DNA of 64,000 bases from Pseudomonadota bacterium (lineage in GTDB: Bacteria > Pseudomonadota > Alphaproteobacteria > GCA-2746255): contig JBFMHN010000005.1 of assembly GCA_040752895.1 (NCBI GenBank), positions 1 to 64,000 on the forward strand. Direction: 5' to 3'. The number at the start of each line of letters is the position of its first letter. Within the stretch, counting starts at the first letter, position 1. Made by a program: the position numbers and the translations under genes. Below are positions 25,253-35,151 of this stretch, one piece after another. The notes beneath the pieces were generated by a model, which was given only the letters and a program-made list of their open reading frames with translations, was not told the DNA's origin and did no database searches.

Positions 25253-26456
25253 GGGTCAAGTCGCAGGTCCAAACCGTGGCGCTTCCCCGGCCAACGCCGA
25301 CATCCACCGCGATTTCGATCGCGCGCCCCTTCATGTGCCGGGCGACGGGCCCTTCCCGGTAATTCGGATCGCGCGCGCCTTTCTTCGTGATTTTTGCACC
25401 CCCGATCCGGATGTCGAGCTTCTCCTGGTTGACCCGCTCGCCCGATTTGCCGACCGCCATCACGATCCGCCCCCAATTCGCGTCCTCGCCGGCAATGGCG
25501 GTCTTGACAAGGGGCGAGTTCGCGATCGCAAGGCCGATGATGCGCGCCGCCTTCTCGGAAGCGGCTCCCGAGACGGTGATGCGGACGAATTTTTTTGCAC
25601 CTTCGCCGTCCCGCACGACCTGCTGGGCAAGATCAACCATGACCGCCTGAAGCGCCTTCCGAAAATCGGCGAGGTGCGGGTCGGAGGCCGCGCCGACGGG
25701 CGGGTGCGGATCGGCCCGCCCGGTGGCGCAGAAAAAGACGCTATCGCTCGTCGAGGTGTCGCTGTCCACGGTAATGGAATTGAAGGACCGCGCGTTCGCC
25801 TCGCTCAGCAATTTCCGCAAAACCGGAGCCGGTATCTTGGCGTCCGTGAACAGGAAAGCCAGCATCGTCGCCATGTTCGGCGCGATCATGCCGGAGCCCT
25901 TCGCGATTCCGTTGATCGAAACCGGGGTCTTGCCGATCCGCGTGCGGGCGCAGGCCGCCTTTGGAAAGGTGTCCGTCGTCCGGATCGCCTCGGCCGCCGC
26001 CCGCCAGGCGGTGGGCCGCAACCGCTTGGCAAGATCGGGAAGCCCCGCCTCGATGCGGGCGACCGGCAACGGCTCTCCGATGACGCCGGTCGAGGCAAGC
26101 AGGATTTCTTTCTCAGAGCAGCCAAGCGCCTTCGCCGCGGCGGCCGCCGTACGAAGAACCGCCCGACGGCCGGCTTCGCCGGTGAAGGCGTTGGCGTTGC
26201 CGGAATTAACGACGATGGCCCGCGCCTGGCCTGCGCGCACGCGCTTGCGGCACCATTCGACCGGGGCAGACGCCGTCTTCGAACGCGTGAAGGCGCCGGC
26301 AACCGTCGTCCCGGGTGCCAGCTCGACGCCCAGGAGGTCGGTCCGCCCATGGTAACGGATACCGCAGGCCGCGGCACTCAGGCGCACGCCCGGGATGGGC
26401 CCAAGCTTGGGAAACCCTTTTGGCGCCAGCGGCGAACGTTTCAATTTCCCGGCCAT
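25215..26456 (-). CDS. argJ: Glutamate N-acetyltransferase/amino-acid acetyltransferase
   Basis: 413 residues. Transfers acetyl from N-acetylornithine to glutamate (arginine cycle). The precursor self-cleaves before the nucleophilic Thr in LLASTGVIGEPLP; the downstream GSGMIAPNMATMLAFLFTDA motif and NSGNANAFTG are typical. A monofunctional or bifunctional activity cannot be told from sequence. Divergent from secA across about 260 bp. Confidence 0.95.
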   Translation of the reverse strand: MAGKLKRSPLAPKGFPKLGPIPGVRLSAAACGIRYHGRTDLLGVELAPGTTVAGAFTRSKTASAPVEWCRKRVRAGQARAIVVNSGNANAFTGEAGRRAVLRTAAAAAKALGCSEKEILLASTGVIGEPLPVARIEAGLPDLAKRLRPTAWRAAAEAIRTTDTFPKAACARTRIGKTPVSINGIAKGSGMIAPNMATMLAFLFTDAKIPAPVLRKLLSEANARSFNSITVDSDTSTSDSVFFCATGRADPHPPVGAASDPHLADFRKALQAVMVDLAQQVVRDGEGAKKFVRITVSGAASEKAARIIGLAIANSPLVKTAIAGEDANWGRIVMAVGKSGERVNQEKLDIRIGGAKITKKGARDPNYREGPVARHMKGRAIEIAVDVGVGRGSATVWTCDLTHGYIDINADYRS

Positions 26457-26634
26457 ATTTTCTTCTTCCCGGCCATGTCGGTGTCGGCAATGACGGTTGA
26501 AAAAAGCCGGCGGACGGGGGTTTTACGCATCTTCGCCCGGCGGCACCCGGCATCCTACAGATCGCGCCGCCAAGGACAAGAGCGGAAAGTGGCCATCCCT
26601 TTGGGATTCCCGCCGGTTGCGCCAGCCCTGCCCG

Positions 26635-26663
26635 TTGACAGGCCAAGCCGCGCGCCCTATTTC
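26635..26663 (+). promoter_or_regulatory. Sigma70-type promoter for secA
   Basis: A perfect TTGACA at 26635-26640, exactly 17 bases, then TATTTC at 26658-26663 (4 of 6 with the consensus -10). It lies 53 bp before the secA ATG in the only sizeable gap upstream. Confidence 0.5.
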
Positions 26664-26715
26664 TCGGGGTGAATCGCGCACGCAATCCGTTTCCCTTCCG
26701 ATCGAGAGAACCCGC

Positions 26716-29463
26716 ATGATCGGCGCCCTCGCCCGACAATTCCTTGGTTCGACAAACGACCGCTTCCTTCGCAAGCTGAAGCCGCTCGTTAACGCCATCA
26801 ACGCCGAGGAAGAAACGCTCGCAGCACTTTCCGATGCGGAGTTGCGGGCGCGCACGCCCTGGTTCCGGGAACGCCTAGCCAAAGGCGAGCCGCTCGACGA
26901 CCTGCTCGTCGAGGCTTTCGCCACCGTACGGGAGGCCGCGAAGCGCACCCTGGGCCAGCGCCACTTCGACGTCCAGCTCATCGGCGGCATCGTTCTCCAC
27001 CGCGGCATGATCGCGGAAATGAAAACGGGCGAAGGCAAGACGCTGGTCGCAACCCTGCCAGTCTATCTCAACGCGCTGCCGGGCAAGGGCGTCCATGTCG
27101 TCACCGTCAACGATTACCTGGCCAAACGCGACGCGGAATGGATGGGGCAGATTTACCGCTTCCTGGGTCTCGAAGTCGGGTGCATCGTCCACGAGCGAAG
27201 CGACGCCGAACGCAAGGCCGCCTACGCCGCCGACGTGACCTACGGCACGAACAACGAATTCGGCTTTGACTATCTGCGCGACAACATGAAGTACCGGCTT
27301 GAGGACATGGCCCAGCGGCCCTTCCACTACGCCATCGTCGACGAGGTGGACAGCATCCTGATCGACGAAGCGCGCACGCCGCTCATCATTTCCGGGTCGG
27401 CCGAGGACAGCTCCGAGTTCTATCGGATGGCGGACGCGCTGATCCCGAAGCTTTCCGAAGAAGACTACGAGAAGGACGAGAAGGCGCGCGCCGTGTCCCT
27501 GACGGAACAGGGCGTCGAAAAGGTTGAACAATGGCTCATCGAGGCCGGCCGGATCGAGAAAGGCGCTTCGCTTTACGACATCCGAAACGTTGGCCTCGTC
27601 CACCATATGAACCAAGCCCTGCGGGCGCACAAACTTTTTTCCCGCGACACGGACTACATCGTCAAGGACGACCGCATCGTCATCATCGATGAATTCACCG
27701 GGCGCATGATGGAAGGGCGGCGTTTTTCCGACGGCCTGCACCAGGCCCTGGAAGCGAAGGAAGGCGTGCGCATCCAAAACGAGAACCAGACGCTCGCCTC
27801 GATCACCTTTCAGAACTATTTCCGGCTTTATCCGAAACTCGCCGGCATGACCGGGACGGCGATGACGGAGGCCTCCGAATTCGGCGACATCTACAAACTG
27901 CGCGTCGTGGATATCCCGACCAACGTCCCCTGCACCCGCATCGACGACGACGACGACATCTACCGGCGAGAGGCCGAGAAATATTCGGCGATTCTCGACC
28001 TGATCGAGGACTGCCAGCAACGCGGCCAGCCGGTGCTGGTTGGCACCATCAGCATCGAGAAGTCCGAGACGCTTGCCGGGCTACTCAAGAAACGGAAGAT
28101 CAAGCACCAGGTCCTGAACGCCCGCTACCACGAGAAGGAAGCCCATATCATCGCCCAGGCCGGCCGGCCCGGGGCCGTCACCATCGCCACCAACATGGCG
28201 GGCCGGGGCACGGACATCCAGCTCGGCGGCACCCTCGACATGTGGCTTGCCGACGCGCTTTCCGACATCACCGACGCGGCGGCGCGGGCGAAAAAGACGG
28301 AAGAGATCCACGCAAAGCACGCCGAATACAAGGCGCAGGCGTCCGCCGCCGGCGGGCTTTACGTCATCGGCACGGAACGCCACGAAAGCCGCCGGATCGA
28401 CAACCAGCTTCGCGGCCGGTCCGGCCGGCAGGGCGACCCGGGCGCTTCGAAATTCTTCCTTTCCCTGGAAGACGACCTCATGCGGATCTTCGGGTCCGAA
28501 CGCATGGGTGGCATGCTGGAACGGTTGGGGCTGCCAGAAAACGAGGCGATCACCCACCCCTGGGTCAACAAGGCAATCGAGAAGGCCCAACAAAAAGTCG
28601 AGGCCCGGAACTTCGACATCCGGAAAAACCTGCTTCGTTTCGACGACGTGATGAACGATCAGCGGAAAGCCATTTACGAGCAGCGGCGCGAGTTGATGCA
28701 GGCCGACGACGTCTCCGAAATGGTCGAAGGCATGCGCCAGGATGTCATCGACGACATTGTACGCCGCACGATCCCGGAATCCGCCTACCCCGAACAATGG
28801 GACGCCAAAGGCCTGCACGAGGAAGCCCGCAGGCTGCTGGCGCTCGACCTTCCCATCGACGAATGGGTCAAGGAAGAAGGGATCGCGGACGCCGAGATTC
28901 GCACCCGCCTTGCGGACGCCTCAAACCGCAAGATAGCGGAGAAGTTTGCGACCTATGGGCCGGAAATCTTCCGAACCGCCCAAAAGAGCGTTCTCTTGCA
29001 GTTGCTCGACCAGACGTGGAAGGACCATCTGTTGACGCTTGACCATCTGCGCCAAGGCATCAGTCTCCGCGCCTATGGCCAGCGCGACCCCTTGAACGAA
29101 TATAAACGCGAGGCGTTCGGTCTTTTCGAGGACATGCTGGAAAAACTTCGGGAAACCGTCACCGGGGTATTGAGCCATCTCGAGGTGCAGGTTGCCTCCG
29201 CCAAGGAAATCGAGATCCCGCGAAAATCCATACCGATGCAGGAAGGGCGGACCGACCCTGCCTTCGGCCAACGGCCGCCGACGGCGTTGCCCGGCCGACG
29301 GCCGACGGAACCTGCCCTGGCGGCTTCGCCGGCCCGTCGCCGCGAAGCGGCAGCCGTCCAGGACCCGAACGATCCGGCCACCTGGGGACGGGTGCAGCGG
29401 AACGCGCCTTGTCCATGCGGGTCGGGGAAAAAATACAAACACTGCCACGGGCGCGGCGCTTAA
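26716..29463 (+). CDS. secA: Preprotein translocase ATPase SecA
   Basis: 915 residues. Motor of Sec-dependent export across the inner membrane. Visible: Walker A MKTGEGKT (around residue 105), [16 protein letters not shown] (Walker B region), the preprotein cross-linking domain, NMAGRGTDI and [11 protein letters not shown] of the second nucleotide-binding fold, a variable Pro/Ala-rich linker, and the C-terminal zinc motif [17 protein letters not shown] 26716 is chosen because [12 protein letters not shown] is the conserved N-terminus; the open frame extends further upstream without homology. Confidence 0.97.
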   Translation: MIGALARQFLGSTNDRFLRKLKPLVNAINAEEETLAALSDAELRARTPWFRERLAKGEPLDDLLVEAFATVREAAKRTLGQRHFDVQLIGGIVLHRGMIAEMKTGEGKTLVATLPVYLNALPGKGVHVVTVNDYLAKRDAEWMGQIYRFLGLEVGCIVHERSDAERKAAYAADVTYGTNNEFGFDYLRDNMKYRLEDMAQRPFHYAIVDEVDSILIDEARTPLIISGSAEDSSEFYRMADALIPKLSEEDYEKDEKARAVSLTEQGVEKVEQWLIEAGRIEKGASLYDIRNVGLVHHMNQALRAHKLFSRDTDYIVKDDRIVIIDEFTGRMMEGRRFSDGLHQALEAKEGVRIQNENQTLASITFQNYFRLYPKLAGMTGTAMTEASEFGDIYKLRVVDIPTNVPCTRIDDDDDIYRREAEKYSAILDLIEDCQQRGQPVLVGTISIEKSETLAGLLKKRKIKHQVLNARYHEKEAHIIAQAGRPGAVTIATNMAGRGTDIQLGGTLDMWLADALSDITDAAARAKKTEEIHAKHAEYKAQASAAGGLYVIGTERHESRRIDNQLRGRSGRQGDPGASKFFLSLEDDLMRIFGSERMGGMLERLGLPENEAITHPWVNKAIEKAQQKVEARNFDIRKNLLRFDDVMNDQRKAIYEQRRELMQADDVSEMVEGMRQDVIDDIVRRTIPESAYPEQWDAKGLHEEARRLLALDLPIDEWVKEEGIADAEIRTRLADASNRKIAEKFATYGPEIFRTAQKSVLLQLLDQTWKDHLLTLDHLRQGISLRAYGQRDPLNEYKREAFGLFEDMLEKLRETVTGVLSHLEVQVASAKEIEIPRKSIPMQEGRTDPAFGQRPPTALPGRRPTEPALAASPARRREAAAVQDPNDPATWGRVQRNAPCPCGSGKKYKHCHGRGA

Positions 29464-29492
29464 GGCCGCGGGCCAAGGCAGGGCCACAGGCC

Positions 29493-30449
29493 CTAGCCCG
29501 GGTCCCGCCTGCCCATGGCAAGAAACTTCTCGCGGCGGCGGGCGCGCAGCGTGCCGCCCTCGATCTTCGCCAGTGCGCTCAGTTCCTTCTCGATGACGCT
29601 CCCCACCGCGTGGATGATCTGGCGGGGCTGGCGGTGAGCGCCGCCCAAGGGCTCCAGCACGATCTTGTCGATGAGGCCGAGCTTGAAGATATCCTGGGCG
29701 GTGAGCTTCAAGGCCTCCGAGGCCTCCTTCGTCGCCTCCCCGCTTCGCCACAAAATGGAGGCGCACCCTTCCGGGGAGATCACGGAATAGATCGCGTGTT
29801 CCAGCATGAACACCCGATCGGCGGCGGCGATAGCGAGCGCGCCACCCGACCCCCCCTCGCCGATCACAACGCTTAGGAAAGGCACGCGCACATCAAGCCC
29901 CACTTCGATGCACCGCGCGATCGCCTCGGCCTGGCCGCGTTCCTCCGCGTCCACACCCGGATAGGCGCCGGGCGTATCCACGAAGCTCAGCACCGGAAGC
30001 TTGAAGCGATCAGCCAGACGGAACAGGCGCTGCGCCTTCCGGTACCCCTCGGGCCGGGCCATGCCGAAATTGTGGCGAACGCGGGAGTCGGTGTCCGAAC
30101 CCTTCTCGTGGCCAAGAACGACCACGGAACGGCCACGGAACCGCCCGAGACCGCCGAGGATCGCCGGGTCGTCGCCATAGAGCCGGTCGCCAGCCAAGGG
30201 CGTCCACTCCGTCAGCAAGCCGTTCAGGTAATCGGAAAGGCGCGGGCGTTGCGGATGGCGCGCAACCTGAACCTTTTGCCAAGGCGAAAGTTTTGCATAA
30301 ATCTGTTGGTAGAGCCGATCGATCCTGGCCTGAAGCTTCGCGATTTCCTCGGAGACGTTGACGCCATCACCGCCGGTGCGATGGCGCAACACCTCGATCG
30401 TTCCTTCCAGCTCGGCGATCGGCTTCTCGAAATCGAGAAAATGTTGCAT
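29493..30449 (-). CDS. accA: Acetyl-CoA carboxylase carboxyltransferase subunit alpha
   Basis: 318 residues, normal length. With AccD it moves CO2 from biotin to acetyl-CoA to give malonyl-CoA for fatty-acid synthesis. The N-terminal FLDFEKPIAELE coil, GRSVVVLGHEKG, FGMARPEGYRKAQRL, FVDTPGAYPGVDAEERGQAEAIA and GEGGSGGALAI are characteristic. Ends 30 bp from the end of secA on the other strand. Confidence 0.97.
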   Translation of the reverse strand: MQHFLDFEKPIAELEGTIEVLRHRTGGDGVNVSEEIAKLQARIDRLYQQIYAKLSPWQKVQVARHPQRPRLSDYLNGLLTEWTPLAGDRLYGDDPAILGGLGRFRGRSVVVLGHEKGSDTDSRVRHNFGMARPEGYRKAQRLFRLADRFKLPVLSFVDTPGAYPGVDAEERGQAEAIARCIEVGLDVRVPFLSVVIGEGGSGGALAIAAADRVFMLEHAIYSVISPEGCASILWRSGEATKEASEALKLTAQDIFKLGLIDKIVLEPLGGAHRQPRQIIHAVGSVIEKELSALAKIEGGTLRARRREKFLAMGRRDPG

Positions 30450-30531
30450 GGGGTTATCCTAGCACGCAGCGGCGCGTGCGACCGAGAAGGATTCGCCGCA
30501 CGTCGGAAAGCGGCTCAAAAATCGGCGGCGC

Positions 30532-31521
30532 CTAGTCCGCCGTCCCGCGAGTGTCAATTTGCTCCGCCTTCGTTACGAGAACCTGCGCCTGCTTGATCGA
30601 GGCTATGTCGATCAGCTTGCCGTCGAGCGCCACGGCGCCCTGACCTTCTTTTTGCGCCTGCGCCATCGCCTCGAGGATGCGTTTCGCTTTCGTCACTTCC
30701 TTCTCGGAAGGACTGAAGACTTCGTTTGCGATCGGGATTTGGGAGGGGTGGATCGCCCATTTGCCCTCGCAACCGAGAACCGCGGCGCGGCCGGCTTGCG
30801 CGCGGTAGCCGGCGGAGTCCGAGAAATCGCCGAAGGGGCCATCCACCGGCCGCAGGCCATTGGCGCGGGCCGCCACCACCAGGCGGGCGATCGCGTAATG
30901 CCACATGTCGCCCCAATGCACCTCGCGCTTGCCCTGATCGTCCGGGTCGGTGAGCACGACGTAGTTCGGGTTGGGGCCGCCGATGTTGGTCGTCTTCGCC
31001 TTCGTCGAGGCGGCGTAGTCGGCAACCCCGAAATGGAGCGATTCGTTCCGCGGGCTGGCGGCCGCGATCGCATCCACGTTCATCATGCCGAGCGCGGTTT
31101 CGATGATAAGCTCGAACCCGATGCGCTTCTTGTATCCTTTCGCCTGTTCGATCTGCGTCACCAGCATGTCCACGGCGTAGACATCCGCCGCAGTACCGAC
31201 CTTCGGAATCATGATGAGGTCGAGCTTGTCGCCCGCCTGTTCGACGACGTCAACGACGTCGCGGTACATGTAGTGCGTATCGAGACCGTTGATGCGGACG
31301 GCGACCGTCTTTCCGCTCCAGTCGATGTCGTTCAGCGCCTGGACAATGTTTTTCCGCGCCTGCGGCTTGTCGTTCGGCGCCACCGCGTCCTCAAGGTCCA
31401 GGAAGATGACGTCGGCCGCCCCCTTCGCCGCCTTTTCGAAGAATTTCGGCGAACTGCCGGGAACGGCAAGCTCGCTGCGGTTTAGACGGGGGGTGGCTTC
31501 CTCGACGATCGTAAAACTCAT
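30532..31521 (-). CDS. mcl1: L-malyl-CoA/beta-methylmalyl-CoA lyase-like protein (CitE family)
   Basis: 329 residues, a TIM-barrel CitE-type lyase. VPGSSPKFFEKAAKGAADVIFLDLEDAV, VRINGLDTHYMYRDVVDVVE, IMIPKVGTAADVYAVD, FELIIETALG, and GPFGDFSDSAGYRAQAGRAAVLGCEGKWAIHPSQI all fit Mcl1 of the ethylmalonyl-CoA pathway and the serine cycle. It cleaves malyl-CoA to glyoxylate and acetyl-CoA, or methylmalyl-CoA to glyoxylate and propionyl-CoA. Other CitE-like relatives (malyl-CoA thioesterase) look similar, so the exact reaction is open. The propionyl-CoA product would enter through mutB at 43.1 kb. Separate gene with 82-bp and 116-bp gaps. Confidence 0.82.
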   Translation of the reverse strand: MSFTIVEEATPRLNRSELAVPGSSPKFFEKAAKGAADVIFLDLEDAVAPNDKPQARKNIVQALNDIDWSGKTVAVRINGLDTHYMYRDVVDVVEQAGDKLDLIMIPKVGTAADVYAVDMLVTQIEQAKGYKKRIGFELIIETALGMMNVDAIAAASPRNESLHFGVADYAASTKAKTTNIGGPNPNYVVLTDPDDQGKREVHWGDMWHYAIARLVVAARANGLRPVDGPFGDFSDSAGYRAQAGRAAVLGCEGKWAIHPSQIPIANEVFSPSEKEVTKAKRILEAMAQAQKEGQGAVALDGKLIDIASIKQAQVLVTKAEQIDTRGTAD

Positions 31522-31637
31522 GAAATCCTCGTTCGGTTGGCAAAATATTGCCGGCGGCGGGCGACTGGCACCCTTGAAGAAGTCGGATTGATTCCGCCCT
31601 TGAGAGAGAAAGTCAACTCCGGGCGTGGAATGTGCGG

Positions 31638-32549
31638 CTAACGAGGGTTTGCCAGCGGGTGGTGTTCATCCACCAGACGCTTCAGCCGCTCGCGCAGGAC
31701 GTGGGTGTAAATCTGGGTCGTCGCGATGTCGGCATGCCCCAGCATCCGCTGAACGCTGCGCAGGTCCGCGCCGTTGGCGAGCAAATGGCTGGCGAAGGCG
31801 TGCCGAAGGACGTGGGGCGAAACCTTCGCTGGATCAATTCCGGCCGTTACCGCCAGGCTTTTCAGACGCTGGAGAAAACGCTGCCGCGTCAGGTGCCCGG
31901 CCTTCGCACGGGAAGGAAACAGCCATTTCGATTCTTCTCCTTCGGCCAGGCTGGCCTTGCGCACACCCCGCCAGGCCTCAAGCGCTGCGGCGGCCGGCGC
32001 GCCCAGAGGGACCATCCGCTCCTTTTCCCCCTTGCCGCGCACGACGAGAAACCGCTTGTCGCCGGCGACCGCCGAGAGAGGAAGCGCGACCAGCTCCGAG
32101 ACCCGAAGCCCGGTCGCGTAAAGAATTTCGAGCAGGGCCTGGGTGCGAAGACCCTTGAAGCCCCCTTCGCGGCGCGCCGCGTCGAGCAGGCGCTCGACCT
32201 CCGCCTCGCTCAGATATTTCGGCAGATGTCGGGGAAGCTTCGGGCTGTCGATGGCGGCGCTGGGGTCCTCGGCGCGAATCCCTTCCGCATAGAGAAACCG
32301 GTAGAACTGGCGAAGCGCCGAAAGCTTGCGGGCGACCGTGCGCGACGAAAATCCCGCTTTGTCGAGCTTTTGCAAATAGGCGCGCAACGCTTCGCTCGTC
32401 GCCGCCTCAAGGCGTTCGCCGCGATGGGCAAGGAACTGACTGAAATTCCCGATGTCCCGGGCATACGCCTCAAGCGTGTTCTTCGCCGCCCCCCGCTCGG
32501 CGAGCAGCATTTCGAGAAAGCTTTCCACGGCGCGGGTGGAAACCGACAT
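31638..32549 (-). CDS. xerD: Site-specific tyrosine recombinase XerD
   Basis: 303 residues. Resolves chromosome dimers at dif with XerC. The N-terminal SAM-like domain (1-105) precedes the catalytic domain, with Arg149 (ATGLRVSEL), Lys173, HVLR (His246/Arg249), His272 and nucleophile Tyr281. Start ATG at 32549, four bases after the upstream stop; the longer frame is not supported. The neighbourhood (xerD, hypothetical, aroK) is the common alphaproteobacterial housekeeping arrangement, so it is not a mobile-element integrase. Confidence 0.94.
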   Translation of the reverse strand: MSVSTRAVESFLEMLLAERGAAKNTLEAYARDIGNFSQFLAHRGERLEAATSEALRAYLQKLDKAGFSSRTVARKLSALRQFYRFLYAEGIRAEDPSAAIDSPKLPRHLPKYLSEAEVERLLDAARREGGFKGLRTQALLEILYATGLRVSELVALPLSAVAGDKRFLVVRGKGEKERMVPLGAPAAAALEAWRGVRKASLAEGEESKWLFPSRAKAGHLTRQRFLQRLKSLAVTAGIDPAKVSPHVLRHAFASHLLANGADLRSVQRMLGHADIATTQIYTHVLRERLKRLVDEHHPLANPR

Positions 32550-32553
32550 GGCG

Positions 32554-34266
32554 TCAGGGCTCCCCAAGGAGGCTTGCCTCAAGCGCCAGCGCGCGGGCAT
32601 CGCGATCGAGCCCGACCGCCCGCAGGGCGAGAACGGCCGCCTCAAGCGTGACGGCACTAGCCGCCGCCGGCCCCCGTTCGCCCAGGCTCAGCAAGGTCAG
32701 CAACACCGTCTCCCCCAGCCGGCCGGCCGCCGAGGCTTCGGCCAGCCCATGCCGGATGGCGGCCGACGGCACGACCGCCGTCGTTTGCGGCGCCTCGTCC
32801 ACAAGCTGCGCCCATTCGGCCCCGCTCACCGTCTCGCCCATCGCCGTCAGAAGACCGAAAAGGCGCGCCGCTTCCGCCTTACCTGCCGCCCCCTCTGGCC
32901 GCCCGGCTAGCCAGGCATCGAGACGGTCCGCTTCAAGGCTCATCCCCTCTGCCTGCCCGGCAAGCTGCACGTATGGCGAGAGCCGGTCTCGAGCCTTCTC
33001 GGCCGCGGCAGTCGCGAACGCCTCGCGGCGGGCGAGGTCGAGCCAGGTAGCGGCCTCCTCCCACCGACCACCAAGCAACAACGCCTGGCCCGCCGCCGCG
33101 GCAAACCAGGCCAGCTCGGGCGTGGGCGTCAACGAGTCGAGCACAGGCAGGTTGATCCGCACGCTCGTCCCGTAAAGGGCGCCGGTGGGGTCGGCCACGC
33201 TGGCCGCTTGCCAGGCGCGTTCGAGCAGGCGGGCCTTGATCTCGGGCGAGGACGCCGCCCGCGCCGCCTGATAGAGCAGGGCGCGCGAAGACGGATCTTG
33301 CATCGCCGCGTCCCCGGCCGCCGCGATCGCCTCGGCGGGAAAAGAGACCGCCCCGTAAAGGGCTGCCAGGTCTTCGGTCGCAAGGCTGCCGATCGCCTCG
33401 GCCCGCTCGCCCGCCACCTGTCGGAGCGCCATCGGCGCGTTCCCGTTCCCGGCCAGCAGGCGGAGGGAGGCGGCGTGGGTTGCCGTGCCGGCGTCCGGCG
33501 GCACCTCTCGTTTGGCGGCAGCGATCATGACGACCTCAAGTGGCGAAGGTTCCGGCAGGCTGGCAATCGCCACATCTTCCCGGCCGAGAATCGCCCCGAT
33601 CAACTGGAAGAAAACGGGCTTCGTCTTTTCCGGCATCTCCCCGAGAAGCGCGAGGCCAAGTTCGACCGCCTCCGTCTCCCCGGCAAGCGATTCGCAAAAA
33701 ACCAGCATTCTCTGCCAATGCGCCCCCGGATAATCGCGGATTCGATTTCGCACCTCCTGGCAAGCCGTCTCCGTCTGGCCGACAAGGAAAAGACTCTCGA
33801 CGATGACGATCGCCATGGATTCGTCCAGTGCGGCGGCGGGAACGATCTGCGCAAGCGCCAGAACGGCTTCGGTCTCGCCCATCGCGGCCAGGCGCTCGAA
33901 ACGCAGCGGCAGCAGGTTGGCTTGCAGAACGCCATCGCCCGGCGCCGTCGCCATCGAAAGCAAGAGGCGGCGCTGCAGGGAACGCAGGACGCGGGAGGGC
34001 GCGGCGGCCGGCAATTTCGGCAACAGCTGCTCAACAAGCTTGCGATCCGTCCCTTCCCACATGCCGACCCCGAAGCCGCCCGCCGCATCGTCGAGCAGGC
34101 CGACGGAATTCGGATCCACCATCTCGAGGGGCGTCACGTCCACCGGAACGGCAAGCGTTTCCGTTTCTTCGGTCGGCTCCGCCGCCAAAGCAACCGGAAA
34201 AAGCCCAAGCGCGAAGACGGTCGAAAGGAAAAGCGGGAACTTCAGTCTATTTCGGAAGACGATCAT
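32554..34266 (-). CDS. Exported helical-repeat protein of unknown function
   Basis: 570 residues from ATG 34266. The N-terminus is a Sec signal (FPLFLSTVFALGLFPVALA, cleavage near AAEPTEE). The mature part is Ala/Leu-rich and looks all-helical, with short repeated helix pairs (for example LPLRFERLAAMGETEAVLALAQ; GQTETACQEVRNRI; GGRWEEAATWLDLARREA), suggesting a TPR/SEL1-like solenoid without a clear consensus. Such a gene sits between xerD and aroK in many alphaproteobacteria, in my recollection. Function unknown; a periplasmic scaffold is a reasonable guess. Overlaps the 52-residue gene by 20 bp and is 4 bp from xerD, so the three are probably one operon. Confidence 0.8.
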   Translation of the reverse strand: MIVFRNRLKFPLFLSTVFALGLFPVALAAEPTEETETLAVPVDVTPLEMVDPNSVGLLDDAAGGFGVGMWEGTDRKLVEQLLPKLPAAAPSRVLRSLQRRLLLSMATAPGDGVLQANLLPLRFERLAAMGETEAVLALAQIVPAAALDESMAIVIVESLFLVGQTETACQEVRNRIRDYPGAHWQRMLVFCESLAGETEAVELGLALLGEMPEKTKPVFFQLIGAILGREDVAIASLPEPSPLEVVMIAAAKREVPPDAGTATHAASLRLLAGNGNAPMALRQVAGERAEAIGSLATEDLAALYGAVSFPAEAIAAAGDAAMQDPSSRALLYQAARAASSPEIKARLLERAWQAASVADPTGALYGTSVRINLPVLDSLTPTPELAWFAAAAGQALLLGGRWEEAATWLDLARREAFATAAAEKARDRLSPYVQLAGQAEGMSLEADRLDAWLAGRPEGAAGKAEAARLFGLLTAMGETVSGAEWAQLVDEAPQTTAVVPSAAIRHGLAEASAAGRLGETVLLTLLSLGERGPAAASAVTLEAAVLALRAVGLDRDARALALEASLLGEP

Positions 34267-34405
34267 CGGGCAGCACCTTTTCGACCGCAGCAGCAGGGGG
34301 CGGAATATCCCAGTTTGCAAGCACCACGAAACCACCAAGGACCACGAGGGCCAGCAACAGCAAAACAACCCGCGCGCTGCGATTCAAGACCGAGGACATG
34401 GCCAT
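34247..34405 (-). CDS. Small single-pass membrane protein
   Basis: 52 residues. ATG at 34405 is preceded by GGAGAACGGAAA; a second ATG follows two codons later. One transmembrane helix (about 12-32, VVLLLLALVVLGGFVVLANW) and a short Pro-rich tail ending LPDDRLPK. Overlaps the start of the exported repeat protein by 20 bp, suggesting translational coupling and a shared role at the membrane. Divergent from aroK. Function unknown. Confidence 0.65.
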   Translation of the reverse strand: MAMSSVLNRSARVVLLLLALVVLGGFVVLANWDIPPPAAAVEKVLPDDRLPK

Positions 34406-34569
34406 TTTCCGTTCTCCAGATTGCGGTGGTCGCCCCGCCGCCCAAGGGACGGCTTCCGCTGGCGGCGGGTTTTCGACCTGTGATAGGCTCCGTGCATGGC
34501 GATACTGCGACATCGTGCCTCTCATTTCAACGTCATCCATCGTTCCGGCGGCCCGGGTTCCCTGGGAAA

Positions 34570-35151
34570 ATGACGCGCAAAGATCCTGGCAACGGAAACC
34601 CGACGGTCGTGCTCATCGGCTTGATGGGGGTCGGAAAATCCTCGGTAGGCCGCCGCCTCGCGGCGCGTCTTGGGCTTCCTTTCCTAGACGCCGACGAAGA
34701 AATCGAAAAGGCGGCCGGTTCAACGATCGAAGAACTCTTTGAAACCTATGGCGAAGCGCATTTCCGCGAGGGCGAGCGGAAGGTGATGGCGCGCCTTTTG
34801 TCCGGCCCGCCCCACGTGCTGGCGGCGGGCGGCGGGGCGTTCCTCGACCCCGACACCCGAGCCGCCATCCAAGCCTGCGGGGTTTCTGTCTGGCTGAGGG
34901 GCGATCTTGACCTCCTGCTCGCTCGCATTCGCCGTCGCCCGGCCCGGCCTTTGCTAAAAGAGGGCGATCCGCGCGCCATTCTTACGAAGCTGATCGCGGT
35001 GCGCTACCCGATCTATGCCGAGGCCGACGTCGTGGTCGAGGTGAAAGACGAAGGGGTGGAAGCGACCGTCGACCAGGTGATCGCGGCCTTGGCCGAGTAC
35101 CGGAAAGATAGCCCCGTTGCCGCCTGGCGATCCGGCGTGCAATCGACATGA
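34570..35151 (+). CDS. aroK: Shikimate kinase
   Basis: 193 residues. Phosphorylates shikimate at O3 with ATP. P-loop GLMGVGKSS (about 17-25), the shikimate-binding DADEEIE, FREGERKV, the glycine loop AAGGGAFLD, and the lid RRRPARPLL. ATG 34570 follows GGGAAA; the open frame upstream is antisense to the exported protein. Overlaps aroB as ATGA. Confidence 0.95.
   Translation: MTRKDPGNGNPTVVLIGLMGVGKSSVGRRLAARLGLPFLDADEEIEKAAGSTIEELFETYGEAHFREGERKVMARLLSGPPHVLAAGGGAFLDPDTRAAIQACGVSVWLRGDLDLLLARIRRRPARPLLKEGDPRAILTKLIAVRYPIYAEADVVVEVKDEGVEATVDQVIAALAEYRKDSPVAAWRSGVQST

Noticed and set aside
25020-26672. 550-codon plus-strand open frame opposite argJ and mutT
   Set aside because: Covers two conserved genes on the other strand, with no family resemblance of its own.
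31638-32549. Tyrosine recombinase as sign of a mobile element
   Set aside because: Motifs and neighbours match housekeeping XerD next to aroK; no island borders around it.
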